Shown: positions 11,593-23,117 of the stretch, piece by piece
Layout of the letters: every line of letters starts with the position of its first letter
Position numbering within the stretch: the stretch's first letter is position 1
Origin: Bradysia coprophila
Taxonomy: Eukaryota > Arthropoda > Insecta > Diptera > Sciaridae
Direction of reading: 5' to 3'
Length of the DNA stretch: 64,000 nt
Assembly (NCBI RefSeq): GCF_014529535.1
Contig: NW_023503493.1
Location: forward strand, 7,782,001 to 7,846,000
Program-made: the position numbers and the translations under genes
The notes under the pieces: model-generated
What the model saw: only the letters and a program-made list of their open reading frames with translations
Told to the model about the DNA's origin: nothing
Database searches by the model: none

Positions 11593-12458
11593 GGCCTTAT
11601 TTACAATATTTCCTCTGCCTATTAGCAAACATACACAAATTTAACAGACAGCTTGACCGTGATGCATAAACTACTTACAATCGTTGCGTAAATAACTATT
11701 TCATGCGTGCGGTGTGCGGTTAGCCCTATTTTGTCTACTCAATTTGTGTTTTGTTGGTCGAATTGGTCAAATGTCAAATGACATTTCTGTTGACAAAAGT
11801 ACAACACGGTCTCTCCCGTGAGTAGAAAATAAAACTTTTCTCATTCGTGCTGTCAATTTGATTATGTTTTCAAACCATACACACAATGAAAAACGTTGTA
11901 CTCACCGAGTGAAGAAAATAGGTAATTCCAACAAGAGCGATGATTCCGATTTCGTTCGAGTTGGAATTTCCCATTACTCATCGCAGTTGAAAGTAAAATA
12001 AATATCCATTCAATGGGCGAAAGTTTACTTCCTTCGGGCTAAAACAGGCGGAAAAGTCTAAAACCCGCTGGCCAATACCGATGCGAACATTATTGTTCAT
12101 GTAAGGGGCCGAGAAAATTTCTGTAAAGCCTCCGTTTTGATATTCTTTTTAGGTTGAAGTTCGGTGCTGGCTGGAGTGCTATGGCTCTTTAATACCATTA
12201 TCAATAGCACATAGCACAATATAGTAACCAAGTAATCGTTATCATACGTGATCATGATTTACGGCATATAACAATGGCTCTGATATCAATTCGATAACTA
12301 AATTTTCTTGGAATTAAACTTGTTGTCAACAAGTGACCATCTGATACAAGAGATTTCATCCAAACTACACTTCAGTACGCCATCGAAAACCAATCCGTAA
12401 CGAATATTTTCTTGCCGTTTTAACTGTTTAACGCATTTAATCTAATCTTCTGATTAAA

Positions 12459-13097
12459 ATGAACAACTCCAGAATAGTATTCACTACGTTGCTGGTGTTA
12501 AACTTAATTTTGCTCGGTGCATATTGCCAACACGTTGACTTTGGACAAGTGTGCAACCAGCACAACAATATTTGCCGTTCTGATCTCAATTGTGTGAACG
12601 GTCGTTGTGCATGCCCATATCCTAGACATCAAACCTACGACTCTCCACGTCGCCTGTGTTTAAGTCGCCTGTTTGGTCCTTGTGCTGAAATTGTGGATGG
12701 AGTCACCATTGACATCCCATGTGTCAATGACACTGAATGCAGAAACGAAACTGGACTTCCAGAATGTGCCTGTCGATCTGGAATGCGTCCATCTGGGAGA
12801 AATTGCCGAGCTATGTTTGGCGAACTTTGTAGCGTGAACGCAGATTGTCATAATCCTACCTCATCTTCGGATAATGCTGTGATTTGCATGAACGGAAGAT
12901 GCGCTTGCGGAAATATGGAAACGTTTAACGAAGCTACTGGTACTTGTGTGGGTTTAGTAGGATCAATTTGTCGTACTTTTTCTAACTGTGTGGAAGGTGC
13001 TACTTGCGAAAGATTTGACAGCTTTGACGGAACATGCCGGTGCACCGGTGAATTTATAGTAACTTCTGATAGAAGATGTACTTTACTCCAGCAATGA
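12459..13097 (+). CDS. Secreted cysteine-rich protein with four six-Cys EB-like modules
   Basis: Single-exon frame of 212 residues with a good insect start context (AAAATGA). Residues 1-23 form a signal peptide (hydrophobic FTTLLVLNLILLGAYC), so the product should enter the secretory pathway. The mature part holds 24 cysteines as four consecutive six-Cys modules of about 40-48 residues, each with a C-x4-C-x-C core or close variant (for example CVNGRCAC and CMNGRCAC). This spacing resembles the EB module and EGF-like repeats of small insect secreted or matrix proteins. No membrane anchor follows. A possible arthropod initiator, TCAGT, lies at about 12372. No clean AATAAA lies within 150 bp after the stop; one occurs inside the downstream MITE. 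The ligand and role are unknown. Confidence 0.85.
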   Translation: MNNSRIVFTTLLVLNLILLGAYCQHVDFGQVCNQHNNICRSDLNCVNGRCACPYPRHQTYDSPRRLCLSRLFGPCAEIVDGVTIDIPCVNDTECRNETGLPECACRSGMRPSGRNCRAMFGELCSVNADCHNPTSSSDNAVICMNGRCACGNMETFNEATGTCVGLVGSICRTFSNCVEGATCERFDSFDGTCRCTGEFIVTSDRRCTLLQQ

Positions 13098-13260
13098 CCA
13101 TGAGTATTGTATGCTTTTGTCAACGTATCGATAAGGATCCTCGTTTTATATTACATTTATGGGTGAACTATTCTTAACTATTATAATCAAAGCAAATGTT
13201 ATACCAAAAATAAGAGAAAAAATGTATATATCGATTGGCTTGACGGAAAATGTAACTAAA

Positions 13261-13420
13261 CAATGCACTTCAGGCATAAGTGGTACTCTAAATAAGGTAC
13301 TTAAACTGGACAGTGTATCGAACAAATTTTGACACTGTAAAAAAATCGGGTAATTTTTTCATTCAAAATAAACTCTATTTGGCAGCTGTCATTAATAGAA
13401 CTTTTGCTTGAAGTGCGTTG
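13261..13420. mobile_element. MITE family A, copy 4 (inverted orientation)
   Basis: Left end CAATGCACTTCAGGCA, right end TGCTTGAAGTGCGTTG. Flanks AACTAAA (13254-13260) and TACTAAA (13421-13427) form a 7-bp target duplication with one change. It lies 160 bp downstream of the cysteine-rich gene. Confidence 0.8.
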
Positions 13421-13427
13421 TACTAAA

Positions 13428-14664
13428 GATCTTTCCTTTCATGCCGTTTTTTGCATTTCTTCGTGACACATTGCACACCTGAAATATTCTATTCCTATTA
13501 CCGTCAAGATGTTTCAGTGGTGAAAAATGTATTTTGCCTTTACCCTCAGCCAGTCTTGGACCATACGTTCCACTGATATACGAAATACTAAAACACTAGC
13601 ATTTCTCACTTCCCACCGATTTTGATGTGAGTTGAGGAACATTTATAAAAAGGCATGTCGGCCATTTTTGAAAATGGAGGAATTCATTTTCTGCAGTGCT
13701 GTTCGTTTTTTATTTTTTCTTAAAGTATTTTTATGTTTACAAGTAAAGTATGGTCCATCTAAGTCATATAAGCGGGCTTCAAATGCCACTTTGTAGTAAT
13801 GCGATGAAGTAAAAACACCTACTGTTGACGGATTCAGAGCTCCTAGATCTGCCTCAAAAACAGGTTTTGATGGCTGAAAGTACTTTGCTGTTGCATTGGA
13901 CTCTCAGCTATCAGAAAACTCATAATTCATGTGAAATAACTTGATACTCGCAGATAAAACCAGTTTGATCTTTGTCAGCGTCCCTTGGCAAATTGTGTAG
14001 TCCTTGAGCAATTTCGCTAAAAACTTTCCGAGTACTTATGATTTAACGTATTTTTTTAGATTGTAAATTCCTCACGTTTACTCAAAGCAAATTAACCAAG
14101 AAACAGCCTCGAGGTAGGTCTTAAGGTACGCAAAATGTGATCTCAAAGTGAGACTTCAGTATCAGGTTTTTTCGTGATTTAAATTTCTCGGCCTCAATAT
14201 CTCAAAAGCTGAAAAATGTTCTGCCTGGAAAAGGATGGACTTTCATAACTGAAACACAAACTATTGTTTCACAAGGAAACAGGCCATGTTTCATCCCAAA
14301 TTTTATGAAGAAACTGATCCATTTTGTAGGGCCGCTCTCGTAGTGAAATTGCATGCGAATCTAATTCTTTCGATTTTTCCGGAAATTTCTGATGAAATCT
14401 GTTAGGATTCCTTAGATACATATTTTTAGGATTCTTTTATCGAACTATGCTGGTATCACATCAGTTTGCGCAAATGACTTGTTTATCGTTACATAGACTC
14501 AAATCGCTTCGTTTTCTTGTATGTCATTGAATTGGTTAAATAACAAAAACTTATGGACTTATCACTTAAAGTCGTATAGACTTATGAACTTATAAATTTG
14601 ACTTCATAAGTAGTATCGACTTATAACTTATGACTTTTAACCACCTGATTTATAACTTATAGCT
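13428..14664. other. Intergenic, no gene seen
   Basis: No coding signal recognised. The stretch 14550-14660 repeats short ACTTATRA-type words, apparently simple-sequence drift. Confidence 0.4.
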
Positions 14665-14669
14665 CCAAT

Positions 14670-14887
14670 TGTTGAGAATTGTATCTCATGAACATTCGCT
14701 GAATTACTGATCAAGATTGCCATTAAAATGAAAGACATCTAAGTGTACACTGGAACAGTTACACGAAAAAATATGTATGGAAAAGCCTCAGTTACAACTG
14801 TACGATCGATCAATAAAGACATTTTCCGGGGACAGCATCCCCAAGTCTCAGTGTTTAAATTGTAGTGAATTAGTAGAATTCCCAACA
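14670..14887 (+). repeat. 5' LTR
   Basis: 218 bp, TG...CA ends, with AATAAA at 14812-14817 that probably marks the R region. Confidence 0.93.
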
Positions 14888-14889
14888 AG

Positions 14890-14901
14890 TGGCGCAGCCT
14901 G
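14890..14901 (+). other. Primer binding site, possibly tRNA-Ser
   Basis: TGGCGCAGCCTG begins two bases after the 5' LTR. The first eight bases are complementary to the 3' end of insect tRNA-Ser (ending in CTGCG plus CCA). The tRNA assignment is from memory of the family. Confidence 0.6.
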
Positions 14902-16201
14902 AAAACAACTATTTTGTATAAAATAGTAGAAGCTCCAAACAGTGAATTTTTGTGAATGAAAAAGAAAATTCTTGACGCGTTACTTAAAGAAAATGCGTCA
15001 GTATTATTGCAACCATCAGTGAATGGAAATCGGCTACGACCATAAATTTGAACTGAAAACAGAAGAAACGCAAAAAAACGCCGATGTCTAAGGAATAATT
15101 TGTTCATAACGCCGGAAAAGCTATCTTAGTGTCAATTTCAATAAAGTCCATTGGCAATGTGGGAAAGAAGAAATCGAGTTCTGTGCCGTACAATTGAAAT
15201 CAATGCAGTGAATCAGGATTTTAGTGAAAAATGTACCTGGCATGCTTTGTGTGACTACATCAGAAATCGTTCTCTAAGAGTGCTACAGAGATGAAGACAG
15301 TCTACCAGCCGCATGAAGATTGGTTGCATAAGTTTGTGTTTTGGAAAATCGTCTTTTTGTTGAACCAACGCTGTTGGATTATGAAAAGTTTGCAGCGAGA
15401 ATCTGCAAAAACCCAGTCACTAATTTGAACCTGCTACAAGCGAACGAGATGCTGCAAGGAGTAAACAGGAGAAAGCAATTCATTTTCGATCGGGTGAGTG
15501 ACTTTATTGACATTAGTGGAAACGTAGCTTGGGTTGGATAGATGAATTAGATTAGGTGAGTGGTTCAGGTCGGTGAGTTCATACTCGAGGTCAGGGTTTT
15601 TTTCGGGAACCGTCTTTCTTCGTGGTTGATTGTCTTTCGAAGAAGGCTGTTGTTTTAGGTTCGTTTCAGAAAAATGGAAAATGGTTCAAACTTATTTTAC
15701 AGCGGTTTTTTTTTGTAATTTCTTTGTTGAGCTCATTCTTGTTCCGAAAAAATTGATTATGGATATCTGTAATTTAAGTGTGAACAAATTGGAAATTTTT
15801 CGAAACGGTGGCGGGTTTGAGTAAGGTGATGAGGTAGAAGTGCTGTGGTATGGACGGGTTTTCGGCTTCTCTTTGTGGCTGCAGTTTTCAATAGAGTCAG
15901 GTAGATAGAATGCTCTGGTGTAAGTGGACACTAGGAAATTGACTGTGTAGACGATTACGAACGATCGAAAATGGAATTACTCAAGCGATGTGAGTGGAAA
16001 ACTGGGCAACAGGAACGATAATGAAAAAAAGCAGAAGAGCGAGAGTAGTTGTGAGCGACGACTAGTATACAGCGATGTAAGCGGCAACTTAATAAGGTTC
16101 AGAATTCATTGAGGAACTCCAGAAAGACAGCAAAAGGAAAGTTTGACAGCATTACAAAACGATTCGTCTGGTCAACGTTTGGTAGAGAGTAGAGGTAAGA
16201 T

Positions 16202-16287
16202 ATTTACTGGGGATGTGGCCGGAGTCAGCTCAACGGAGTGTGGATTGGCCACAGGCAGTAAATATTCTTTCAAGAAGCCTTGAAATT
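16202..16287 (+). repeat. Internal repeat of the LTR element, copy 1
   Basis: About 85 bp containing GGGGATGTGGCCGGAGTCAG, repeated with changes at 17512-17592. A duplication inside the non-coding interior. Confidence 0.75.
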
Positions 16288-17511
16288 TATCATAACAGAT
16301 CGAACATTGAGAACGGCAACAGAATTGAATAAAAAGGGCTAGAACCAACAGTACTGATAATGAAATCAAAAGCCTAAAGAGATGTGGCCAAAGATAATTA
16401 AGCGTGAAAAACGGGTGCTTAAGAACGAGAATTTGATTCGGCAACATCACCCGCCAGAAGTTGATTCACAAACCAGCAGTTGGAAATGATTCGGGGCATG
16501 CGAATCAAATCAAGTGAATGTGGTAAAGAAAACGATTTATTGGGTGGCGTTATCTAATATGCAGAACAAACACCAAAACCAACAAACAGCATAATTACTC
16601 TTCCCTTTCCCATAGATCGCGTGAAGCGAAAGTTGAGATAAAATGCTGTTTCGAAAGCAATGATATTGGACGGTGGGAGCGAGTGAGTCAGCGAGAACCC
16701 AAGATGCTTTGTCCAATATTGATTTAGTCAGTAGCAGACTGACTATGACTGCATGCAGGAATTTCCAACTTTCACAAATTGATGATTATCTTAAACGCGG
16801 TGCAGCAGTTCTTGTTGAGAAGAGTGTTGTCAACAAGTGAAAGTAAACGCCTCTGTTTCGGAGAATTTATGCGTTAGAAATTGATTCGCGAACTAGCACG
16901 GAACAATCTAATTTGGTTGAGGAAAGCTGACAAATATCCAAGAAAAATTGGCAAGCTATTTTGTAGCAAAAGTTGGACTTGCCAACTAGTCTGTTGATCG
17001 TGATTTGACTTCAACTTCAAAGTGAGCTAGGGTGCAAGTGTACACAAATCGTTTTCATAAGTCGTGGCATTACGGAAAAAGTCTAACAGAAGGCCTAAGA
17101 TACCTCAAACGTAGTTTGGTCGATGGCAGCATGCAATGGTGGAATTTTGGAAGGTGGGAGCAAGTCAGCAACAAAGACGATTTGGAAGAGAAGAGCTGTC
17201 AGCGAACTGGTAGTCAGCAAAAAAATATTGGATGGTGCGAGCGAGAAGACAGCAGAAAATTATTCGTAGCGAACGAATATACAGGAAATACGGACTCCGT
17301 TTGAGAAAATGTTGGAAGCGATAAAGAATGCTAATCAATTCAGCAAAATGAAAGTTAGTATATTGGCCACCAATGGATGTTAGGTCCTTTAGAAACAGAA
17401 AGGCAGACGTCGAAGTCAGTGACCCACGTTAAACCTTGATTAATAACACTCAATGTTGGAGTGGCAATAGTAATTTATTGTCTGGAGATTTCGATACAAA
17501 AGTAGGGGTGA

Positions 17512-17592
17512 GATTTACTGGGGATGTGGCCAGAGTCAGCTCACCGGAGTGTGGATTGGGCACAGGCAGTATTTTCTCAAGAAACCTTGAAA
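17512..17592 (+). repeat. Internal repeat of the LTR element, copy 2
   Basis: Contains GGGGATGTGGCCAGAGTCAG and the following GGAGTGTGGATTGG, matching 16202-16287. Confidence 0.75.
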
Positions 17593-18380
17593 TTGGTCGA
17601 AATTCTCTTCCCCAACGCTTGGATGGTAACTTTGTCGGCTGTACTACAATGAAAGAAAGAAGAATTCGACATTCCATAGGTCTCCATAATGACAGGTCTC
17701 AAGACAATAGTATGAGTTAACAGCGAGCTAATGGTGTAGCGAACCACAGATGAGAAAAGAAGGTCAAGGCAAATCAGTGGCATGTTAATGGTAACGGAAA
17801 ACGATACAAGAGATATATGAAGTCGTATCGAATGACTGATAATGGTAAAAGCAACAACGAAAGTCTCTACACAAATCGTGGGGTTCAACAGAGCATAACG
17901 TGCTATATGTCAACTGGTCAACCTGGCGTGGAAGAAACGTCAGTTAATGATACAATTGGTAATGCAAACGGCAGCAACATCGAAGTGGTTTCTTCGCGAT
18001 TCGTAAAAAAAAAAGGAAGAGAAACACAACGACGCAATTGGTCAGTGGCGAACTGGCAACAGCGACGAAACTCCCCATCGAAATTGGTCAGTATCGAACT
18101 GGCAGTAAAACCGACATGAAGGCTCCATCAGAATAATTCGCAACGGTGTCGAGAAGAGGTCTCCATCAGAATTGGTCAGTGGCAGAATAACAACATGCAA
18201 TAGAAATCAGAAAGAAATCGAGATTGGTTTGGTCAGTGCAGGACTGGCAGCATCCAATGAAGACAGAACCGCAGTGGTACCGACGATAACTGAACAATGT
18301 GGAAGTATGTTGAAGATACAAAGCAACCGTCGTCGGGTGGAACGACAATTTGGTTGACCTCAATAACAATGTTATGGAAG

Positions 18381-18395
18381 GTCAAGGTGGGAGTA
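18381..18395 (+). other. Polypurine tract
   Basis: The purine-rich run around AAGGTGGGAG lies directly upstream of the 3' LTR, as expected for plus-strand priming. Confidence 0.55.
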
Positions 18396-18613
18396 TGTTG
18401 AGAATTGTATCTCATGAACATTCGCTGAATTACTGATCAAGATTGCCATTAAAATGAAAGACATCTAAGTGTACACTGGAACAGTTACACGAAAAAATAT
18501 GTATGGAAAAGCCTCAGTTACAACTGTACGATCGATCAATAAAGACATTTTCCGGGGACAGCATCCCCAAGTCTCAGTGTTTAAATTGTAGTGAATTAGT
18601 AGAATTCCCAACA
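18396..18613 (+). repeat. 3' LTR
   Basis: 218 bp, no difference from the 5' LTR found by eye; AATAAA at about 18538. Confidence 0.93.
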
Positions 18614-18618
18614 CCAAT

Positions 18619-19209
18619 ACTTATAAATTCAGATTTATTAGTCGACATACAAGTTATACGTCATTTGCGCAAACTGCCTAATATACAAGATTTGTTGAAC
18701 TAAACGCAATTATTACACTCCGGTAATAAGGGAGGGACTAATCGATCTTTTTCGAAATTATTTGTCAAATATTAGTTCAATTGGAAGATTTACTGCTGTC
18801 TTGTATAAGAGGCTAACGGAAACAACTGACTCTGACTTTTGGACCGCTGCTAGTTCTAGAGGTGGAAACAGCCTTACTTTTCTTCATTCATTCACATACC
18901 GTGAGCCATGGGCAAGGGAAGAATGTGTAAACTCGGTTTGTGCCTGTTTTTCTTTTTATTTTGAGTTTCATTTTATAGGTATTTCAGCTCTGGAATGAAA
19001 ATGAAAGTCACCGGCTCGCTGTGGCTCACTTCAGGTTATGTTCTTCACTGAGTATATAGAAGTAAAACGGACGAATTAGGCCTTTAGTCCGGTCACTAAT
19101 GGCTTAGTCCAATCTCTAACGAATGACAAATGTGAACTTTCTAGCCTAGATATTTCAATACATGTGGGTCTTATCTTCGATATCTCAGGAACCCTGAGAG
19201 GTAGTAAAA
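18619..19209. other. Intergenic, no gene seen
   Basis: Continuation of the pre-insertion sequence after the LTR element. Short chance frames only. Confidence 0.4.
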
Positions 19210-19425
19210 AAAACATTAAATTTTGAGCCTCGCCTCACATAAAGTCAATTGTTTTTTCATTCTTCGGGACCGAAAATAAGAGCAATTTTTGAGGGTTTTC
19301 GGCCTGAAAAATTATATGTGAACCTGTAGTGAACGATCGATCTGAGGCACTTTCGCTTGTAGACCTTACTCTGATCGGTCTACAACTTGCGAAATTGCCT
19401 CAAATGGTCCAAAAACAGGTACAGA
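19210..19425. mobile_element. Foldback family C, copy 1
   Basis: Contains GAGGCACTTTCGCTTGTAGA and, inverted, CTACAACTTGCGAAATTGCCTC, plus GGTTTTCGGCCTGAAAAA and an outer ACAGGTAC. The same parts occur in reverse order at 39186-39400. Confidence 0.6.
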
Positions 19426-19590
19426 AATAACTATTTATTTAATTCGAGCTTTAGTTGTTCCTCAAAAGGAACAAAAACATTTGTCAGTGGGTCAGTACAA
19501 AGAGCCCGTAATCATAAATTTTAATGAAGTTTCCTCCAAAAATATTGGTTTATACTGAAGACCTGAAATAATTACAAAATATCTGTACTG

Positions 19591-19720
19591 CTGCCCTACA
19601 ATGCGTGAAAACTTAGTGCAAAATAGACGAAAGATTTTGAGAGAGTAAACGTTTGATATTCTCTCACAAAAAATATGGTGTGTCTCTTTCGCACTAAGCC
19701 TTTTATGCGTTGTAGGGCAG
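19591..19720. mobile_element. MITE, 130 bp
   Basis: Terminal inverted repeats CTGCCCTACAATGCGTGAAA / (inverted) TTTTATGCGTTGTAGGGCAG, continuing inward through ACTTAGTGC / GCACTAAG. No coding capacity. Confidence 0.8.
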
Positions 19721-19871
19721 ATTTAGCTCACCCAATTTGATCCTTGTCTTTCGGTAAATTTAAAACGAAAAATAAATTTAATTTCAAATGCAACAACTAA
19801 CGATTAGTTTTTAATTCATAGTAATTAGCTGAACGGAGAGCCATTATAACCATTTTGTGAAATTGTCTGAC

Positions 19872-19893
19872 ATGCAATGCAAATTAATTAATT
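19872..19893 (+). promoter_or_regulatory. Candidate POU-type site upstream of OR1
   Basis: ATGCAATGCAAATTAATTAA contains ATGCAAAT, the classic POU octamer. Nearly the same words (TGACATGCAATGCAAAATAA) occur at 29500-29519 upstream of OR3. Binding by POU factors such as Acj6/Pdm3 is inference from fly receptor regulation. Confidence 0.35.
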
Positions 19894-20016
19894 GGCCGAT
19901 GGTGCATAACAAGGATTTTCTCCATGAAAAATGCATGAATCTATGATGCAACACATCAAAATAGACTTCGTAAATGAACAGCCACTGACAAACTAATGGT
20001 ATCCTTGAAAGGAGCA

Positions 20017-20024
20017 TATAAATA
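20017..20024 (+). promoter_or_regulatory. TATA box of OR1
   Basis: TATAAATA, 49 bp before the ATG, followed by CGGTGGTCGTT. The upstream word TATCCTTGA is shared with OR2. Confidence 0.7.
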
Positions 20025-20072
20025 CGGTGGTCGTTCAAGCACTTGCGATATTGTTACATTTAAGAGCGAACA

Positions 20073-22643
20073 ATGAGGGTACAGATTCGAAAGTTGGGTA
20101 CATTTGCTGCCGTTGATAAATTTAAGTTTGTTCTGAAGTTGTGTGGACTGTGGCCCAGCGGTATACCGTACAGCTACTTATCTATATTGTACAATTGGTA
20201 CAGTTTAGCCTTCATATTTGTCTTTTTGTTTCCCTACATTTTGGCGATCAACGTTAATATATTCTTCACCGAGGACGTGGTAGAGGCAACAAATACTCTT
20301 TGCATGGGACTAACAGTGATGGCATTGTTCGGCAAATCGTTGAATTTCCGATTTTTTCTCCGGCGAATACAAAATCTGTTGCGAACGAGCGAAACGTTTC
20401 AGTTAGAAAGTGACCGGGAAGTTGAATTCGTTGATCAGAAAATGGTGCCATTCAATAAATTATGCAATTGCGTTTACTGCTTCTCGAATCTAGCTATTGC
20501 ATTTAACTCAATCGAGGCAATCGTGTCCGCAGAAGCTCGGCTGCCATACGCAGCATGGTTTCCTTTTGATTGGAAGTCAAATTCAACTACATACGCGTTG
20601 GTGTGCATCTATCAAGTTGTTGGTATGGTTATTGTGGCAAACTTAAATTTGAGCATTGATTTGTTGTCGGTTTATTTGATGCACGTTACAAGTGTTAAAC
20701 TCGAGATACTTGGAAATCGTTTGCGCAAACTAAATGGGATCAACGTGAACGGTCGACAGAATCGACACACTCACACCAAGAAGTTGGTTCGGTGCATTTC
20801 AGTATACCAACAAGCGTGGAAGTAAGATTTTTTACGCTTAACTGAAGGTGGAACCACTGTCGACGAATTTCATTGATTCAAATTTCCTATGCGATATTAC
20901 GATTCGTCGTTGAATCTGTTATAATTCCATTCACAAAATCTGTTACCTCGTTTGTTACAGTTATATTGCTGTCAAAGAAAACCCTAGCCTGAAATCGACA
21001 TTTATTTTCGTTGCCTTTGGCATTACTTGTCAATTAAAGATTTTCGTAGCCGATATTACGTCAATCAATAGTTATTTACGTATCGATTGAGTAGGCCGAA
21101 AGAGTTACGTATTAAGTTTTGTATGCTTGCTAAGAGGACCGAAAGTAAAGAAATGTCAATTCAAGGGGCGAAAGCGAAAGCTTTCGCCCCGCGAATTGAC
21201 AGCTTTACTTTCGATCCTCTTAGCAAGCATACAAAGTTCAATTGACATTCGAGCAGTGGTTTTCGCTTTCGTCATATTTCGATTTAGCAACTTTCGTTTC
21301 TCTATCAAGATTTACCGAGGAACTACAGGCATGCTTCACTTATGGAGTCTTTATTCAAATCACATTCAGTGGAACCGTTATTTGCTCCATTGCATACCAA
21401 CTAAGTACAGTGAGTGCATTACAGTCATCGTACAAGTTTTTAACAAGTTCGTAACACACGGTCGATAAGTACTAACGTAGATTATAATCTGTGTACCAGT
21501 CTGGTAGACCAGTGATCGCCGAGTCCATCATAAGACTACGGTTTGAAATCTGTGCCATATTTTTAGATCAGAAGGACCCTAAGTGAGATAAGGCTTGATC
21601 TCAGCCGTCACACATCGCAGAAAATCTTGGCAGAAAATAGAGGAAGAGCTGTGCTAAATAAACAAAAAAGTTTAAAATTAAATTTTAATTTTAATTCCTC
21701 TTGTGCCAGTCAACTAAAATTTTCTGTCCGGCACGATAGGCTTTTCAATAAAAATTTAATTTTAATTTTTTCTAAATTCATTGTTCATTCTACGATGAGT
21801 GACGGCCCAGACATGCATTAAGTCCTCGTGAGTCTAGCGCTCAGAAGTAAAAGTCGTAGGACAAACTCATGTTTTTCGTATCGGGTGTTGTAATAGTATG
21901 GCACAGGTTATAAACCGCGGCCTTATGATGGACTAAAAGTGACGTGGCGCACTGATCTATTAATAATTTTACAAAAGTAATTTTTGACAACACATTTCGG
22001 GAATGCCTTGGTGTATTTAATGAGATAAAGTCTAAATTTATTACGATTTGGAACCTTGCTGGACATATCTCGTTCAGAAAATTAAACATAAATATTTACA
22101 GACATCGCCTCACGAAAATCTACTTGCCTACACTTACTTGATAATGTATCAATTTTGCATGATCGGTCAGATATACATTCCGTGCTATTTTGGCAATGAA
22201 ATCATATTAACGCATGAAAACATATCCGGCAGCATATTCAACTCTGGCTGGCACTTACAATCAATGCACTGTCGACGAATTGTGATCATCTTTATGGAAA
22301 TAGTGAAGAATGAATGGCATATCTTGGTTGGAAATTGGATGGTTCTAAATTTGGAATTGTTCGTTTCGGTGAGTTACAGTCGGAGAAATATAGATTTTGG
22401 TTTTTTTTAGAGATATCATCATTTTTCTAATTCTCTCAATTGCCATTTGAAATAACATGCGAAATGAGAGAATACAGAAAAACGATGAAAACGATGATGT
22501 CTCTTAAAATATCCCTAAATCTATTTTTCTCCGAGTGTAATGAATATCGAATGATTCGAGACACTCGAATGACTGAAGCCATGTTATCTTTTGGGTTTTA
22601 GATTATGAATTTCGCCTATCGATTGTACACATTCCTCGCTTAA
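20073..22643 (+). CDS. Odorant receptor (7tm_6 family), OR1 of cluster
   Basis: Exons 20073-20821, 21310-21409, 22102-22368 and 22602-22643 give 385 residues, with phases 2, 0, 0 and GT-AG ends. The product is a multi-pass insect odorant receptor, expected in sensory neuron dendrites and working with the Orco co-receptor. Hydrophobic helices start at about residues 40 and 75, with more near 130, 190, 265 and 300. Family marks in the C-terminal half include FSGTVICSIAYQL (end of exon 2), PCYFGNEI, and the closing VLNLELFV + IMNFAYRLYTFLA across exons 3-4. The start fits a TATA box 49 bp upstream. It is closest to OR2 and OR3 downstream. Introns 1 and 2 (488 and 692 bp) are much longer than in the sister genes, and introns 1 and 3 carry a hairpin and a MITE. 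The ligand is unknown. Confidence 0.93.
21118..21235. mobile_element. Near-perfect hairpin in OR1 intron 1
   Basis: Arms GTATGCTTGCTAAGAGGACC and its near-exact inverse, continuing through AAAGTAAAG...GTCAATTC and GGGGCGAAAGC to the centre. Almost no loop. It ends about 75 bp before exon 2. Confidence 0.85.
22377..22537. mobile_element. Mariner-like MITE, copy 1, in OR1 intron 3
   Basis: 161 bp with ends CAGTCGGAGAAATATAGATT / (inverted) AATCTATTTTTCTCCGAGTG, flanked by TA on both sides. It starts eight bases after the last base of exon 3. The second copy is at 42072-42230. Confidence 0.85.
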
Positions 22644-22718
22644 ATTATTTTTGACCAATCACCATAAGCTCTTCTTCGATGCTCAGCTTGTTGTGAGGAA
22701 AGATGCCTTCATCTGTGA

Positions 22719-22724
22719 AATAAA
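22719..22724 (+). terminator. Poly(A) signal of OR1
   Basis: AATAAA 76 bp after the OR1 stop codon. Confidence 0.55.
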
Positions 22725-22749
22725 ACTTACGAAAATAAAAATTGCACAA

Positions 22750-23117
22750 AAGAAACAAATTCTATAGTCGCTACAGGTGGAGAAAAATGAGAAGTGACTA
22801 TTACAATCCAATTCTATTTATTCATTCCACAATGTGGAATCCACTTGCATTACCAACGTTAAAACATTTGCGCATAAAATTAATAACATCAATTGGTCTG
22901 CAATCGTTGAAAATGTGGCTTCTTCATTTCCCCCCACTGTAAGCACAATGGAATAAAATCACAAATAATGCTGGAAGCGGCGTTTTCTCATATACTGGAG
23001 GAAAAGTCAAGGGAGACAAAATATTAAATGTCATTAATGAACGGACACAAATTGAAATATAAAAAAAAAACCTGAGGATAAACTTAAGCGTTTTTATTGA
23101 AAAATTGTCAAAAGAAG
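22750..23117. other. Intergenic, no gene seen
   Basis: No gene or clear repeat before the inverted MITE pair. Confidence 0.4.

Larger units (their letters stand above)
14670..18613 (+). mobile_element. Non-coding LTR retrotransposon (LARD-like), complete
   Basis: 3944 bp, bounded by two 218-bp LTRs that I read as identical. Flanked by the 5-bp duplication CCAAT at 14665-14669 and 18614-18618. LTR ends are TGTTG...CAACA. A primer binding site follows the left LTR and a purine-rich tract precedes the right LTR. The 3.5 kb interior has no frame longer than about 100 codons and no recognisable gag, protease, reverse transcriptase or integrase, so the element must have been mobilised by enzymes from another element. 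Orientation comes from the primer site and purine tract. Confidence 0.92.

Noticed and set aside
15341..17720. Short frames inside the LTR element as gag or pol remnants
   Set aside because: None exceeds about 100 codons and none shows zinc-knuckle, protease, reverse transcriptase or integrase motifs.
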